Assembly: GCF_020880815.1 (NCBI RefSeq)
Contig: NZ_JAJITD010000024.1
Span: 26,896-90,895 of the forward strand
DNA: 64,000 bases
Origin: Paraburkholderia sejongensis
Lineage (GTDB): Bacteria; Pseudomonadota; Gammaproteobacteria; Burkholderiales; Burkholderiaceae
Direction: 5' to 3'
Positions within the stretch are counted from its first letter, which is position 1. The number at the start of each line of letters is the position of its first letter. Positions 35,605 to 44,475 of the stretch are shown here, in pieces. A program made the position numbers and the translations under genes. The notes under the pieces are model-generated. The model saw only the letters and a program-made list of their open reading frames with translations, was not told the DNA's origin and made no database searches.

Positions 35605-36351
35605 ATGACGAAAGCGGTTCTGATCACCGGCGGCAGCCGCGGCATCGGCCGCGCTACCGCGCGTCTGCTCGGCGAGCGCGGCTGGTGCGTCGGCGTGAAC
35701 TACGTGCGCGATCTGGCGGCCGCGCAGCAGAGCGTCGCCGAAGTCGAGCGCGCGGGCGGCCGCGCGCTGCCGATCGCCGGCGACGTCGCGAACGAAGCCG
35801 ACGTGATCGCGATGTTCGATATGTTGCAGCAGCACTTCGGCCGCATCGATGCGCTCGTCAACAACGCCGGCATCGTCGCGCCGTCGAGCCAGCTCGCCGA
35901 GATGGATTTCGCGCGCCTGAAACGGATGTTCGACGTCAACGTGCTCGGCGCCTATCTGTGCGCGCGCGAAGCGGCACGGCGCATGTCGACGCAGCGCGGC
36001 GGCGCGGGCGGCGCGATCGTCAATGTTTCGTCGGCGGCGGCGCGCCTCGGCTCGCCGAACGAATACGTCGACTATGCGGGCTCGAAAGGCGCGATCGACA
36101 CGATGACGCTCGGTCTCGCGAAGGAACTCGGCCCGCAGCGCGTGCGCGTGAACGCGGTGCGTCCCGGCCTGATCGATACCGAAATCCATGCGAGCGGCGG
36201 CAAGCCCGAGCGGGCCGCCCAACTGGGCGCGACCACGCCGCTCGGCCGCCCCGGCAGCGCCGACGAAGTCGCCGAGGCGATCGTCTGGCTGCTGAGCGAC
36301 GCGGCCTCGTATGTGACCGGCGCGGTGATCGACGTCGCCGGCGGCCGCTGA
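35605..36351 (+). CDS. SDR family oxidoreductase
   Basis: A 248-residue classical short-chain dehydrogenase. The cofactor loop TGGSRGIG is at residues 8-15. NNAG is near residue 89. The catalytic Ser (NVSSAAARLG) and Tyr-x3-Lys (YAGSK) are present. The end VTGAVIDVAGGR is the common SDR terminus. The substrate is unknown. GAGG precedes the ATG at good spacing. It lies 72 bases after the LOG gene in the same direction and is probably in the same operon. Confidence 0.92.
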   Translation: MTKAVLITGGSRGIGRATARLLGERGWCVGVNYVRDLAAAQQSVAEVERAGGRALPIAGDVANEADVIAMFDMLQQHFGRIDALVNNAGIVAPSSQLAEMDFARLKRMFDVNVLGAYLCAREAARRMSTQRGGAGGAIVNVSSAAARLGSPNEYVDYAGSKGAIDTMTLGLAKELGPQRVRVNAVRPGLIDTEIHASGGKPERAAQLGATTPLGRPGSADEVAEAIVWLLSDAASYVTGAVIDVAGGR

Positions 36352-36644
36352 GCGGCGCCGCCACCGCATACCCCACGCGCGGCCCACAGCGGCCGCGCCT
36401 CCCTTTTCCCGCGTCGTTCTTCCCGTCGTTTTTCCGCTTCCCCGCGCGGTTTTCCCACCCGATTTGCATCGCTCTGATGCGCACCCCACACAGCCGCAGA
36501 TGAATCTGCCGTGTCCGCTCCGCACCTGTAATCTTCGGTAATAATCCGGCGCTACAATCGCCGGGTGCGCCCGCATGTGCCGGCGACATGGACAAAACAC
36601 CACTGCGCGGCCGATGCCGCCGCGCACGCAGATCAGAGACTTCC

Positions 36645-38627
36645 ATGCAAGAAAAGCAGCCCGCGAGCTGGCACTCGGACCATGCGATCGCGGTAGCCCC
36701 GACGTCGGTCACGTCGGGTACGTCGGGTAGGTCGAACCCCGCCGGCAGCGCCCCGACGGCGCCTCTCGCCGACACCGCCAATACCGGCGGCAGCGGCGCC
36801 TGGAGCGGCCGTCACGCGCGCCGCCTGCAACGCTGGCGCTCGCTCGCGGCGAGCGAACCGCTGTTGCGGCTGCTCGCCGTGGCCATCCTGTGCGCGTGGC
36901 TGTTGCCCGGCATTCTCGGCCACGATCCGTGGAAGCAGGACGAGACCTACACATTCGGCATCATCCAGCACATGCTCGATACCGGCGATCTGGTGGTGCC
37001 GACCAATGCGGGCCAGCCGTTCGTCGAAAAGCCGCCGATCTACGACTGGGTCGCCACCGGCCTCGCGTGGATGCTCGGCCGCTACCTGCCGCTGCACGAC
37101 GCCGCGCGTCTGGCGAGCGCGCTGTTCGCCGGCCTGACGGTCTACTACACCGCGCGCGTGGCTCGCCGCGCGCTCGGCGCAGCGAGCTGGTTCGACCTGC
37201 GCGTGATCGGCACGCTCGCGCTCTATGGCGGCACGCTGGTCGTCGTCAAGCACGTGCACGACATGATGACCGACGTCGCGCTGATGGCCGGCGCCGCGCT
37301 GGGCTTCTGCGGACTGTTCGAACTGGTGCTCGCGCATCTGCGCGACGACCCGCGCGCCGCGCGTTATCGCGCGGCGGCGGCGAGCCCGTCGGCCCCGCCG
37401 CTGTCCGCGCGCGAGCGGCGTCACGCGTTGCTCAGCGGGGCGGCGATGTTCGGCGCGGGCGTCGGCGTGTCGCTGCTCGCCAAGGGCCTGTTCGTGCCGC
37501 TCGTGTTCGGCGCGACCACCTGCGCGGTGCTGGTGCTCTACCCCGCCTGCCGCAGCCGCAGCTTCGCGCGGGCGCTCGGCGTCGCCGCGCTGGTCTGCGC
37601 GCCGTTCGCGCTGATCTGGCCGCTCTGCTTCTATCTGCGTTCCGAAGCGCTCTTCAAGGTCTGGCTGTGGGATAACAACGTCGGCCGTTTCTTCGGTTTT
37701 TCGGTGGCCGAGCTCGGCTCCGAAAACGAGAGCCGTCTGTTCGTGCTGCGCACCGTGCTCAGCGTCGGCTTTCCGGTCGTGCCGCTGGCGCTGGCCGCGC
37801 TCGCGGGCGGCGCGTGGCGGCACTGGCGCGAGCCCGGCGTCGCGTTGCCGGTGCTGTTCGCCGGGATCGGCTTCGCGGTGCTGCAAAGTTCGGCGACGGT
37901 GCGCGAGTTGTACATCCTGCCGTTCATCGCGCCGCTCGCGCTGCTCGCGATGCGCGGCGTCGAGCGCTTGCCGGCGCGCCTGCATGCCGGCTGGGACATG
38001 GTCAGCCGGGTGCTGTTCGGCAGCGCGGCCGCGCTCGTGTGGATCGTCTGGTCGACCATGACAAGCCCGGCCGGCACGCATGCGTCGCTGCATCGGCTCG
38101 GCCGCTGGCTGCCGCTCGATTGGGTACTGCCGAACCAGCCGGTGATGATCGCCGGCGCGCTGCTGCTCACGATCGGCTGGCTGTGGCTGCTGCCGTCGTT
38201 CAAGTACGCGGGCAAATGGCGCGGCGCGCTCAGCTGGTGCGCCGGCGCCGTGCTCGTGTGGGGGCTGGTCAGCACGTTGCTGCTGCCGTGGCTGGACTAC
38301 GCGAAGAGCTACCGTTCGGTGTTCCAGGCGCTCGGCGCGAAGATGGATATCGAATGGAACGACGGCGACTGCATGGCCAGCGTCGATCTGGGCGAATCCG
38401 AGGCGCCGATGCTCTACTACTTCACCGGCATCGAGCATCAGCCGAGCAGCGACCCACGCACCACCGCGTGCACGTGGCTGATTCAGGAAAGTCGCCGCGA
38501 CAAGGTCAGCACACCGCCCGGCGACTGGCGTCTGTTCTGGTCCGGTGCGCGGCCCGGCGATACGGGCGAGCTGTTGCGCGTGTTCGTGCGTACGCCGGCC
38601 GCAGGCACGGAGCGCGACGACGATTGA
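36645..38627 (+). CDS. Membrane glycosyltransferase, ArnT/PMT-like (GT-C)
   Basis: A 660-residue protein with about twelve helices. After a Pro/Gly/Ser-rich cytoplasmic N-terminus, the first periplasmic loop contains DPWKQDE, the acidic catalytic motif of ArnT-like lipid-A or polyprenyl-phosphate glycosyltransferases, followed by PFVEKPPIYDWVATGLAW. Such enzymes move a sugar from undecaprenyl phosphate to an envelope acceptor, and ArnT itself adds aminoarabinose. No arn genes are nearby, so the donor is unknown. The start could instead be the ATG at 36588. Neither has a strong ribosome site. Confidence 0.85.
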   Translation: MQEKQPASWHSDHAIAVAPTSVTSGTSGRSNPAGSAPTAPLADTANTGGSGAWSGRHARRLQRWRSLAASEPLLRLLAVAILCAWLLPGILGHDPWKQDETYTFGIIQHMLDTGDLVVPTNAGQPFVEKPPIYDWVATGLAWMLGRYLPLHDAARLASALFAGLTVYYTARVARRALGAASWFDLRVIGTLALYGGTLVVVKHVHDMMTDVALMAGAALGFCGLFELVLAHLRDDPRAARYRAAAASPSAPPLSARERRHALLSGAAMFGAGVGVSLLAKGLFVPLVFGATTCAVLVLYPACRSRSFARALGVAALVCAPFALIWPLCFYLRSEALFKVWLWDNNVGRFFGFSVAELGSENESRLFVLRTVLSVGFPVVPLALAALAGGAWRHWREPGVALPVLFAGIGFAVLQSSATVRELYILPFIAPLALLAMRGVERLPARLHAGWDMVSRVLFGSAAALVWIVWSTMTSPAGTHASLHRLGRWLPLDWVLPNQPVMIAGALLLTIGWLWLLPSFKYAGKWRGALSWCAGAVLVWGLVSTLLLPWLDYAKSYRSVFQALGAKMDIEWNDGDCMASVDLGESEAPMLYYFTGIEHQPSSDPRTTACTWLIQESRRDKVSTPPGDWRLFWSGARPGDTGELLRVFVRTPAAGTERDDD

Positions 38628-38722
38628 TCAGGAGGACGGGGACGTTGCGCGGGTGGCGCGGATAGGTTAATTCGACGACCCTCGCCCAGCGCAAAGCTCA
38701 AGCGCCGCTCCCGTCGCCAACC

Positions 38723-39367
38723 TTAGAACGACGATCCCGGCTCGCGCAGAAACGCCTTTTCCTCGTCGCTCGACGCGCGCCCGAGCAGCACATTGCGATG
38801 CGGAAAGCGGCCGAATCGCTCGATGATCTCCGCGTGCCGCACCGCATAGCGGTAGTAAGACCCGGCACCGGGCTCCGCGTCCAGTTGCTTGAAGAGCCGC
38901 AGCGATTCGCGCTGACTCGCCGGCGTTTCGTCGTGTTCGAACGGCAGATAAACGAACGCGCGCTGATGCGGGCCCGGCAGCAGCCGGTCGGCGCCGCTCG
39001 CGACCATCCGTTGCGCGACTTCGAGCGCCTTGCGATCGGCGGCGAACGCGCGCGCGCTATTGCGATGGCAGTTGCGCGAGAACTGGTCGAGCACGAGCAC
39101 CAGCGCGAGCGCGCCGAGCGGGCTCGCCTGCCAGGCATCGAGCGCGCCGGCGTTGACCGCGTCGATCAGGTCTGCGAAGCGCTCGCGCAGCATCGTGTCG
39201 AGCGCGTCGTCGCGGGAGAACCAGAGCTTGCGCGAGGTGCCGTATTCCGGCGTGCCGGGTGCGCCGAACCAGCAGTCGAGCACTTCGCGGGCGCGCGCAG
39301 GCAGTGCGGCGTAGTCGGCCTCGCAGGTGTAGGCGGCGCCGGACGCGCAAGCCGCTTCGTCAGCCAT
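38723..39367 (-). CDS. DUF924 family protein
   Basis: A 214-residue soluble helical protein. It matches the DUF924 family, with VLDCWFGAPGTPEY near residue 29, LVLVLDQFSRNCHRNSARAFAAD and the FVYLPFEHDE block. The family has a TPR-like fold and no established biochemical role. Its first eight bases overlap the end of the truncated hemoglobin gene, so the two are probably translated from one message. Confidence 0.88.
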   Translation of the reverse strand: MADEAACASGAAYTCEADYAALPARAREVLDCWFGAPGTPEYGTSRKLWFSRDDALDTMLRERFADLIDAVNAGALDAWQASPLGALALVLVLDQFSRNCHRNSARAFAADRKALEVAQRMVASGADRLLPGPHQRAFVYLPFEHDETPASQRESLRLFKQLDAEPGAGSYYRYAVRHAEIIERFGRFPHRNVLLGRASSDEEKAFLREPGSSF

Positions 39368-39773
39368 TGCGATTGCGCATCCAGTCCGCGGTCTCGAAGA
39401 ACGAGCCGAGCAGCCGTTCGCGCAGCGGCTCGGCCAGACCGATGTCTTCCATCGCCCACGCCATGCAGCGCAGCCACTGATCGCGCTCGCTCGACGCGAT
39501 CGCGAACGGCATATGCCGCGCGCGCAAACGCGGGTGGCCGAAACGGCTGATGTAATGATCGGGGCCGCCGAGCCAGCCGCACAGGAACCAGAACAGCTTG
39601 TCGCGCGAGCCTTCGAGCGAGTCCGGATGCAGCGCGCGAATCCCCGCGAAATCCGCCTCCAGATCCATCAGGTCGTAAAACCGGTCGACCAGTTCGCGCA
39701 CCCGCGCCTCGCCGCCCACCAGTTCGAAGGCGGTCGGCTTCGCCACCGCGGCTTCGTCGTTCAAATCGCTCAT
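39360..39773 (-). CDS. Group II truncated hemoglobin
   Basis: A 137-residue heme protein. The B10 tyrosine is in RFYDLMD, the proximal histidine is in RARHMPFAI, and the G8 tryptophan typical of group II (HbO-like) proteins is in WLRCMAWAM. Such proteins bind O2 or react with NO and peroxide. The length and the phenylalanine/glycine pattern are normal. It overlaps the DUF924 gene by eight bases and lies about 90 bases after the permease gene. Confidence 0.92.
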   Translation of the reverse strand: MSDLNDEAAVAKPTAFELVGGEARVRELVDRFYDLMDLEADFAGIRALHPDSLEGSRDKLFWFLCGWLGGPDHYISRFGHPRLRARHMPFAIASSERDQWLRCMAWAMEDIGLAEPLRERLLGSFFETADWMRNRNG

Positions 39774-39860
39774 ACCCTGCTCATCAACCAGATAAAAAAC
39801 TCACGGCGCGCCGCGCGAACGCGCCAACGCGCAAACACCCACGCATCACCCACGCAGCAC

Positions 39861-42476
39861 TCACGCATCGCGCAGCGACTGCAACGCCGGCCGCGCCAAC
39901 ACATGCCGCAGACTCAACCAGCCGCCGACGCCCGCGCACGCGACGCCCGCGGCAATCCCCGCCGGCAGCAGCCACGGATCGAAGTCCAGATAGAACTCGA
40001 ACACCCGCGTGGCCAGCACCGACCCGACGATCTGCGCGCCGACCGCCGCCATCAGCCCGGCCAGCGCGCCGACCGCGACGAACTCGGCCACCTGCACCGC
40101 GCGCACCTGCCGGTGCGACGCACCGAGCGCGCGCAGCAGCGCGGATTCTCGCATACGCTCGTCGCGCGTGCCGGCGAGCGCCGCGTACAGCACCAGCACG
40201 CCGGCCGCGAGCGTGAACGCGAACAGGAACTGCACCGCGCCGATCACCTGCTGCAACACCCGCTGCACCTGCGCGAGGATCGGGCCGGTATCGATCGCGG
40301 TGAGGTTCGGATAGGCGCCGACGAGGCCGTCGATGGTCGCCTGACGGTCCGCCGGCAGATGGAAGCTGGTGATGAAAGTGGCCGGAAAATCCCGCAGCGC
40401 GGCGGGCGGCATCAGCACGAAGAAGTTGACCTTGAACGAACCCCAGTCGAGCTTGCGCACACTGGTGACCGGTGCTTCGACCGTCAGGCCGGTCACGTCG
40501 AAGCGCAGCACGTCGCCGGGCTTCACGTTGATCAGCTTGGCGAGGCCCTGTTCGATCGAGATTTGCGGCCTGGTCGTGTCGCCGAACCACTCGCCCGCGA
40601 CGATCCGGTTGTCGTCGGGCAACTGCGTCGTGTACGACAGGTTGAACTCGCGATCGACCAGCCGGCGCGCGTCGTCGCCCTTGAACGAATCGGGATTGAC
40701 CGGCTTGCCGTTGATCGCGATGAGCCGCCCGCGCACCATCGGCGACAGCGCGACGTCGGCGATCCCATGCGCGTCCAGATAGTGGCTGACCGGGTCGCGC
40801 TGATCGGGCTGGATATCGATGATGAACTGGTTCGGCGCATCGGGCGGGGTCGATTTACGCCAGCCCTGCACGAGGTCGTTGCGGGTCATCGCGATCAGCA
40901 GCAGGCACATCAGGCCGATGCCGAGCGCGGTGATTTGCAGCGCGCTCGCACTGCTGCGCCGCTCCAGCGACGCCAGCGCATAACGCCAGCCGATCCCCGC
41001 ATTCACGCGCTCGCTGCGCACCAGCCGCGCCGCGACCCACAGCGCGAGACGCGCGACGATCGCGAACACCAGTAGCCCGCCCGCGAAGCCGCCCGCGACG
41101 ATCCCGCCGAGCTTCAGCTCGCCCGCCGCGAGAATCAAGAGCCCGGCGAACAGCACGATCCCGAGCGCGTACGCGGCCCACGCGGTGCGCCCCGCCTCGC
41201 CCCATTCGCGGCGCAGCACCCGCACCGGCGGCACGCGCGTGAGCGGCAACAGCGGCGGCAGCGCGAAGCCGAGCAGCAGCACGAGGCCGGCGGCGATACC
41301 TTCGAGCGCGGGCCACAGCGTCGGCTGCGGCAGCACCACGTCGATCAGGCCGCCGAGCCAGCTCAGCAGCGCGAGATGGCCGAGATAGCCGAGCGCGACG
41401 CCGAGCGCCCCGCCGATCAAACCCAGCCCGACGAATTCGAGGGTGAAAAGCGCGCGCAGCGCGGCCTGGCTCACGCCGAGACAACGCATCGCCGCGCAGC
41501 TGTCCAGATGCCGGCGCATATAGCGATGCGCGGCCATCGCGATCGCGACCGCGGCGAGCAGCGCGGTCAGCAGCGACACCAGCGTGAGGAAGTGGCCGGC
41601 GCGATCGAGCGTCTGGCGCACCTGCGGCTGGCCGTCCTGCAGCGACTCCAGCGCGACGCCGCGCATCTTGCCGCCGTCGACGTGCTGATGCGCGAACTGC
41701 GCGAACTGGGCGACCGCATCGTCCGCGCCGGCGACCAGCAGGCGATAGGTGACGCGGCTGCCGTAGGTGATCAGGCCGGTCGATTGGACATCGTCGGCGC
41801 GCAGCATCAGGCGCGGCGAGAAGTTGACGAACGAGAAGCCGCGATCGAGTTCGCGCGTAATCAGCGCGCCGATCGTGAAGTTGCGGCTGCCGACCTTCAC
41901 CGTGTCGCCGACCTTCAGCTTCAGCGCGTCGAGCAGTTGCTGATCGACCCACACGGTGCCGGGCGCCGGAATCGCGCTGGCCGGATGCTCGGGCGCGCCG
42001 CTCGCCGGCGCGATGCGCAGCGCGCCGCGCAGCGGATAGCCGGGCGACACCGCCTTGACGGCGGCCAGCCGCGACACCGGCTGCGCGCCGGTCGAATTGA
42101 TCATGCTGGGAAAGATCGCGGTGGTCGCGGTATGCAAACCGAGCCGCCGCGCCTCGGCCGCGAAAAGTGGATCGACCGGATGATCGGCCCGCACGATGAA
42201 GTCGGCGGCGATCATGCGCCGCGCATCGCGCTCGAGTCCCTGATGCAGCCGGTCGGCCAGAAAGCCGACGCTCGATAACGCCGCGACGGCCAGCACCAGC
42301 GCCAGCAGCAGCATCGTCAGTTCACCCGCGCGCCAGTCGCGCGCGCTCATCCGGATCGCCTGACGCAGCAGATCCGCGCCGCCGAGCCGGCGCGCCGCCG
42401 GCCGCGTCGCTGCCGCCGTTTTCGCTCCAGCTCCCTCGTCAGCGCGCGCGATAGAACCTCGTTTTACTTCGCTCAA
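39861..42476 (-). CDS. ABC transporter permease, FtsX/MacB type (TTG start)
   Basis: An 871-residue membrane protein with two FtsX-like units. The first helix is near residue 55 (LTMLLLALVLAVAALSSVGF), and a large periplasmic domain follows. Three-helix blocks come next, then a second periplasmic domain and a C-terminal FtsX block containing RMRESALLRALGASHRQV. It resembles YbbP-type permeases. The TTG start at 42476 is preceded by GAGGAG and overlaps the DUF4126 stop (TTGA). No ATP-binding partner gene is adjacent, so the ATPase must be encoded elsewhere. Confidence 0.88.
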   Translation of the reverse strand: MSEVKRGSIARADEGAGAKTAAATRPAARRLGGADLLRQAIRMSARDWRAGELTMLLLALVLAVAALSSVGFLADRLHQGLERDARRMIAADFIVRADHPVDPLFAAEARRLGLHTATTAIFPSMINSTGAQPVSRLAAVKAVSPGYPLRGALRIAPASGAPEHPASAIPAPGTVWVDQQLLDALKLKVGDTVKVGSRNFTIGALITRELDRGFSFVNFSPRLMLRADDVQSTGLITYGSRVTYRLLVAGADDAVAQFAQFAHQHVDGGKMRGVALESLQDGQPQVRQTLDRAGHFLTLVSLLTALLAAVAIAMAAHRYMRRHLDSCAAMRCLGVSQAALRALFTLEFVGLGLIGGALGVALGYLGHLALLSWLGGLIDVVLPQPTLWPALEGIAAGLVLLLGFALPPLLPLTRVPPVRVLRREWGEAGRTAWAAYALGIVLFAGLLILAAGELKLGGIVAGGFAGGLLVFAIVARLALWVAARLVRSERVNAGIGWRYALASLERRSSASALQITALGIGLMCLLLIAMTRNDLVQGWRKSTPPDAPNQFIIDIQPDQRDPVSHYLDAHGIADVALSPMVRGRLIAINGKPVNPDSFKGDDARRLVDREFNLSYTTQLPDDNRIVAGEWFGDTTRPQISIEQGLAKLINVKPGDVLRFDVTGLTVEAPVTSVRKLDWGSFKVNFFVLMPPAALRDFPATFITSFHLPADRQATIDGLVGAYPNLTAIDTGPILAQVQRVLQQVIGAVQFLFAFTLAAGVLVLYAALAGTRDERMRESALLRALGASHRQVRAVQVAEFVAVGALAGLMAAVGAQIVGSVLATRVFEFYLDFDPWLLPAGIAAGVACAGVGGWLSLRHVLARPALQSLRDA

Positions 42477-43084
42477 TCGTGCCTGCTCCTCGCAAATCGC
42501 GACACCATGTGCGTGGCCATGCCGCGAAAACCGCCCTGCACGCCACGCCACAATCGTGGCAACAGCCACGCCGCGAGCAGCAGAAAGCCTACCATCAGCA
42601 CGAGAAACAGAAGCGGCACGAACAGCGCGAGCAGCACGCCGCCTAACACGAGCCCATCCTCGGCGGTCGACGTCACCACGTTCGACACCGGCTCCGGCGA
42701 CAGATTGATCAGCGCGCGGGTGCCGGCCTTGGCCAGATGCGCGGTGCCGGCGAGCGTGCCGCCGGCGAGCGCGGCGACCGTCAGCAGCGCCGGATCGCCG
42801 TGACCGAGCGCGCCGGCGGCGAGCACGGCGCCGGCCGGAATGCGGATGAAGGTATGGATCGCGTCCCACAGCGAATCGAACGCGGGGATTTTGTCGGCGA
42901 GAAATTCGGCGAGCGTCAGCACGGCCGCCGCGCCGATCACCCACGGCGACGACAGCGCGGACAGCGTATTGGGAAGATGGATCAGGCCGAGACGTTCGAA
43001 CACGCCGGCCAGCAGCACCGTCAGATAGAGGCGCAGACCGCTGCCCCAGGACAGGCCAGCAGCGAGCGAAAGGGATTCAAGCAT
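42473..43084 (-). CDS. DUF4126 membrane protein
   Basis: A 203-residue hydrophobic protein with about five helices, including GLRLYLTVLLAGVFERLGLIHLP at the start. It matches the DUF4126 family, whose function is unknown. The ATG at 43084 is supported by GGAGG five bases upstream. An earlier start (43,096 or 43,198) would add residues without a ribosome site. The four-base TTGA overlap with the permease gene suggests the two proteins are made together. Confidence 0.85.
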   Translation of the reverse strand: MLESLSLAAGLSWGSGLRLYLTVLLAGVFERLGLIHLPNTLSALSSPWVIGAAAVLTLAEFLADKIPAFDSLWDAIHTFIRIPAGAVLAAGALGHGDPALLTVAALAGGTLAGTAHLAKAGTRALINLSPEPVSNVVTSTAEDGLVLGGVLLALFVPLLFLVLMVGFLLLAAWLLPRLWRGVQGGFRGMATHMVSRFARSRHD

Positions 43085-43320
43085 GGTCGCCTCCATGCGC
43101 TTGATGCGTGCCGGATACCGACGCGGGGGACGGGGAAAAATTCTCTCGCCGAACTCGTCGGAAGCGCCAGCCGGCCGCGTCAACCACGCCGCGGACAATG
43201 TCAGGTCTGTTTCTGTCTCATTATAGCCACGTTAATTCGCAGAACGTAGAGCGTCGCAGCGGCGCTGTGGCGTGCGCGACGAAGGCTGTCGCGTCGACCG
43301 TGACGACGGCGAGTCCCGCG

Positions 43321-43641
43321 TCAGTGACCGGACGACAGCTTCAGCCCGATCAGGCCGATCACGATCAGCGCCGCGCTGGCCACGCGCGCGAGCGTCAACG
43401 CCTCGCCCATCATCACGACGCCGAACACGAACGCGCCGACCGCGCCGATCCCGGTCCAGACCGCATAGGCGGTGCCGAGCGGCAACTGACGCATCGCGAT
43501 CGCGAGCAGCACGAAACTGCCGAGCGCGGTCACGACGGTGAACACCGACGGCCAGAAACGGGTGAAACCTTCGGAGGTTTTGAGACCGGCCGCCCACGCG
43601 ACTTCGAGCAAACCGGCGATCAGCAGAAGAAACCAGGACAT
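43321..43641 (-). CDS. sugE: Guanidinium exporter, small multidrug resistance family
   Basis: A 106-residue four-helix protein of the SMR family. The Gdx/SugE subtype is shown by the first-helix glutamate in LLIAGLLEVAWAAGLK and by GTAYAVWTGIGAVG. Gdx proteins exchange guanidinium for protons across the inner membrane in an antiparallel dimer. The gene is preceded by a guanidine-II riboswitch, which supports guanidinium as the substrate. TATGGAG lies 7-13 bases before the ATG. Confidence 0.96.
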   Translation of the reverse strand: MSWFLLLIAGLLEVAWAAGLKTSEGFTRFWPSVFTVVTALGSFVLLAIAMRQLPLGTAYAVWTGIGAVGAFVFGVVMMGEALTLARVASAALIVIGLIGLKLSSGH

Positions 43642-43662
43642 CGGGACAGCTCCATAAAGAAT

Positions 43663-43707
43663 GGGGCCGTCCCCGATGATCGATGCGAGCGTAAGGTCGT
43701 CCTTACG
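43663..43707 (-). promoter_or_regulatory. Guanidine-II (mini-ykkC) riboswitch
   Basis: On the minus strand two hairpins with ACGR loops occur 16 bases apart. GTAAGG-ACGA-CCTTAC lies at 43691-43706 (plus one further pair). GGGG-ACGG-CCCC lies at 43663-43674. Paired stems with ACGR tetraloops define mini-ykkC RNAs, which bind two guanidinium ions and expose the ribosome site. The second hairpin ends about 20 bases before the sugE start codon, and the first begins about ten bases after the -10 box, so the aptamer fills the leader. Confidence 0.9.
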
Positions 43708-43716
43708 TCGGCGAGA

Positions 43717-43722
43717 ATTATA
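43717..43722 (-). promoter_or_regulatory. -10 box of sugE promoter
   Basis: A perfect TATAAT on the minus strand lies directly upstream of the riboswitch, so transcription would begin just before its first hairpin. No good -35 hexamer is visible at 16-18 bases. Confidence 0.6.
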
Positions 43723-43776
43723 GCGGAGCGGAACTGGCGCGCCCGGCGGGGCTTACGGCGGGACTTACACGGCGAC

Positions 43777-44475
43777 TTACGCCGCGCCGACCAGCCGGTA
43801 ACCGACCCCCGTCTCGGTGACGATATGCTCCGGCTGCGCCGGATCGCGTTCCAGCTTGCCGCGCAGATGACCCATATAGATGCGCAGATAGTGATTGCTC
43901 TCGACATGCGACGGCCCCCACACGTCGCGCAGCAGTTGCCGGTGCGTGAGCACGCGGCCGGCGTGGCGCACCAGCGTCGCGAGCAGCCGGTATTCGATCG
44001 GCGTCAGATGGATCGGCGCGCCGTCGCGCGTGACCTTGCGCAGCGCCAGATCGACGGTCACCGCGCCGAAGCTCACCTGCGGCGACTCGTTCGCGCCGCC
44101 GTGATTGCGCCGGCGCAGATGCGCGCGAATCCGCGCGAGCAGTTCGGATACGCCGAACGGCTTGGTCAGGTAGTCGTCGGCGCCGGCATCGAGCGCGGCG
44201 ACCTTCTCGCTTTCCTGGGTACGCGCCGACAGCACGATCACCGGCAGCTCGCTCCAGCCGCGCAGCTCGCGAATCACTTCGAGGCCGTCGGTATCGGGCA
44301 GCCCGAGATCGACGATCACCAGATCGGGCTTGCGCGTCGCCGCTTCGACGAGCCCCTGCTTGCCGGTTTCGGCGTCGTGCACGGCGATCCCCTCGCCTTC
44401 GAGCGCGGCGCGCACGAAGCGGCGAATCTGTTTTTCGTCTTCGATCAGAACGACGGTGATGTTCGGGTCACTCAT
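43777..44475 (-). CDS. kdpE: Potassium response regulator KdpE
   Basis: A 232-residue OmpR-type regulator. The receiver domain has acidic residues at 12-14, phospho-acceptor Asp56 (VDLGLPDTDG), and Thr/Ser plus Lys at SARTQ and TKPFG. The C-terminal winged helix contains LTPIEYRLLATLVRHAGRVLTHRQLL. It activates kdpFABC under potassium limitation or salt stress. The start overlaps the kdpD stop by eight bases. It ends the kdp cluster. Confidence 0.96.
   Translation of the reverse strand: MSDPNITVVLIEDEKQIRRFVRAALEGEGIAVHDAETGKQGLVEAATRKPDLVIVDLGLPDTDGLEVIRELRGWSELPVIVLSARTQESEKVAALDAGADDYLTKPFGVSELLARIRAHLRRRNHGGANESPQVSFGAVTVDLALRKVTRDGAPIHLTPIEYRLLATLVRHAGRVLTHRQLLRDVWGPSHVESNHYLRIYMGHLRGKLERDPAQPEHIVTETGVGYRLVGAA

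Noticed and set aside
42477..42944. N-terminal extension of the FtsX-type permease into the DUF4126 gene
   Set aside because: It would be an out-of-frame reading of DUF4126. The TTG with GAGGAG at the overlap is a better start.
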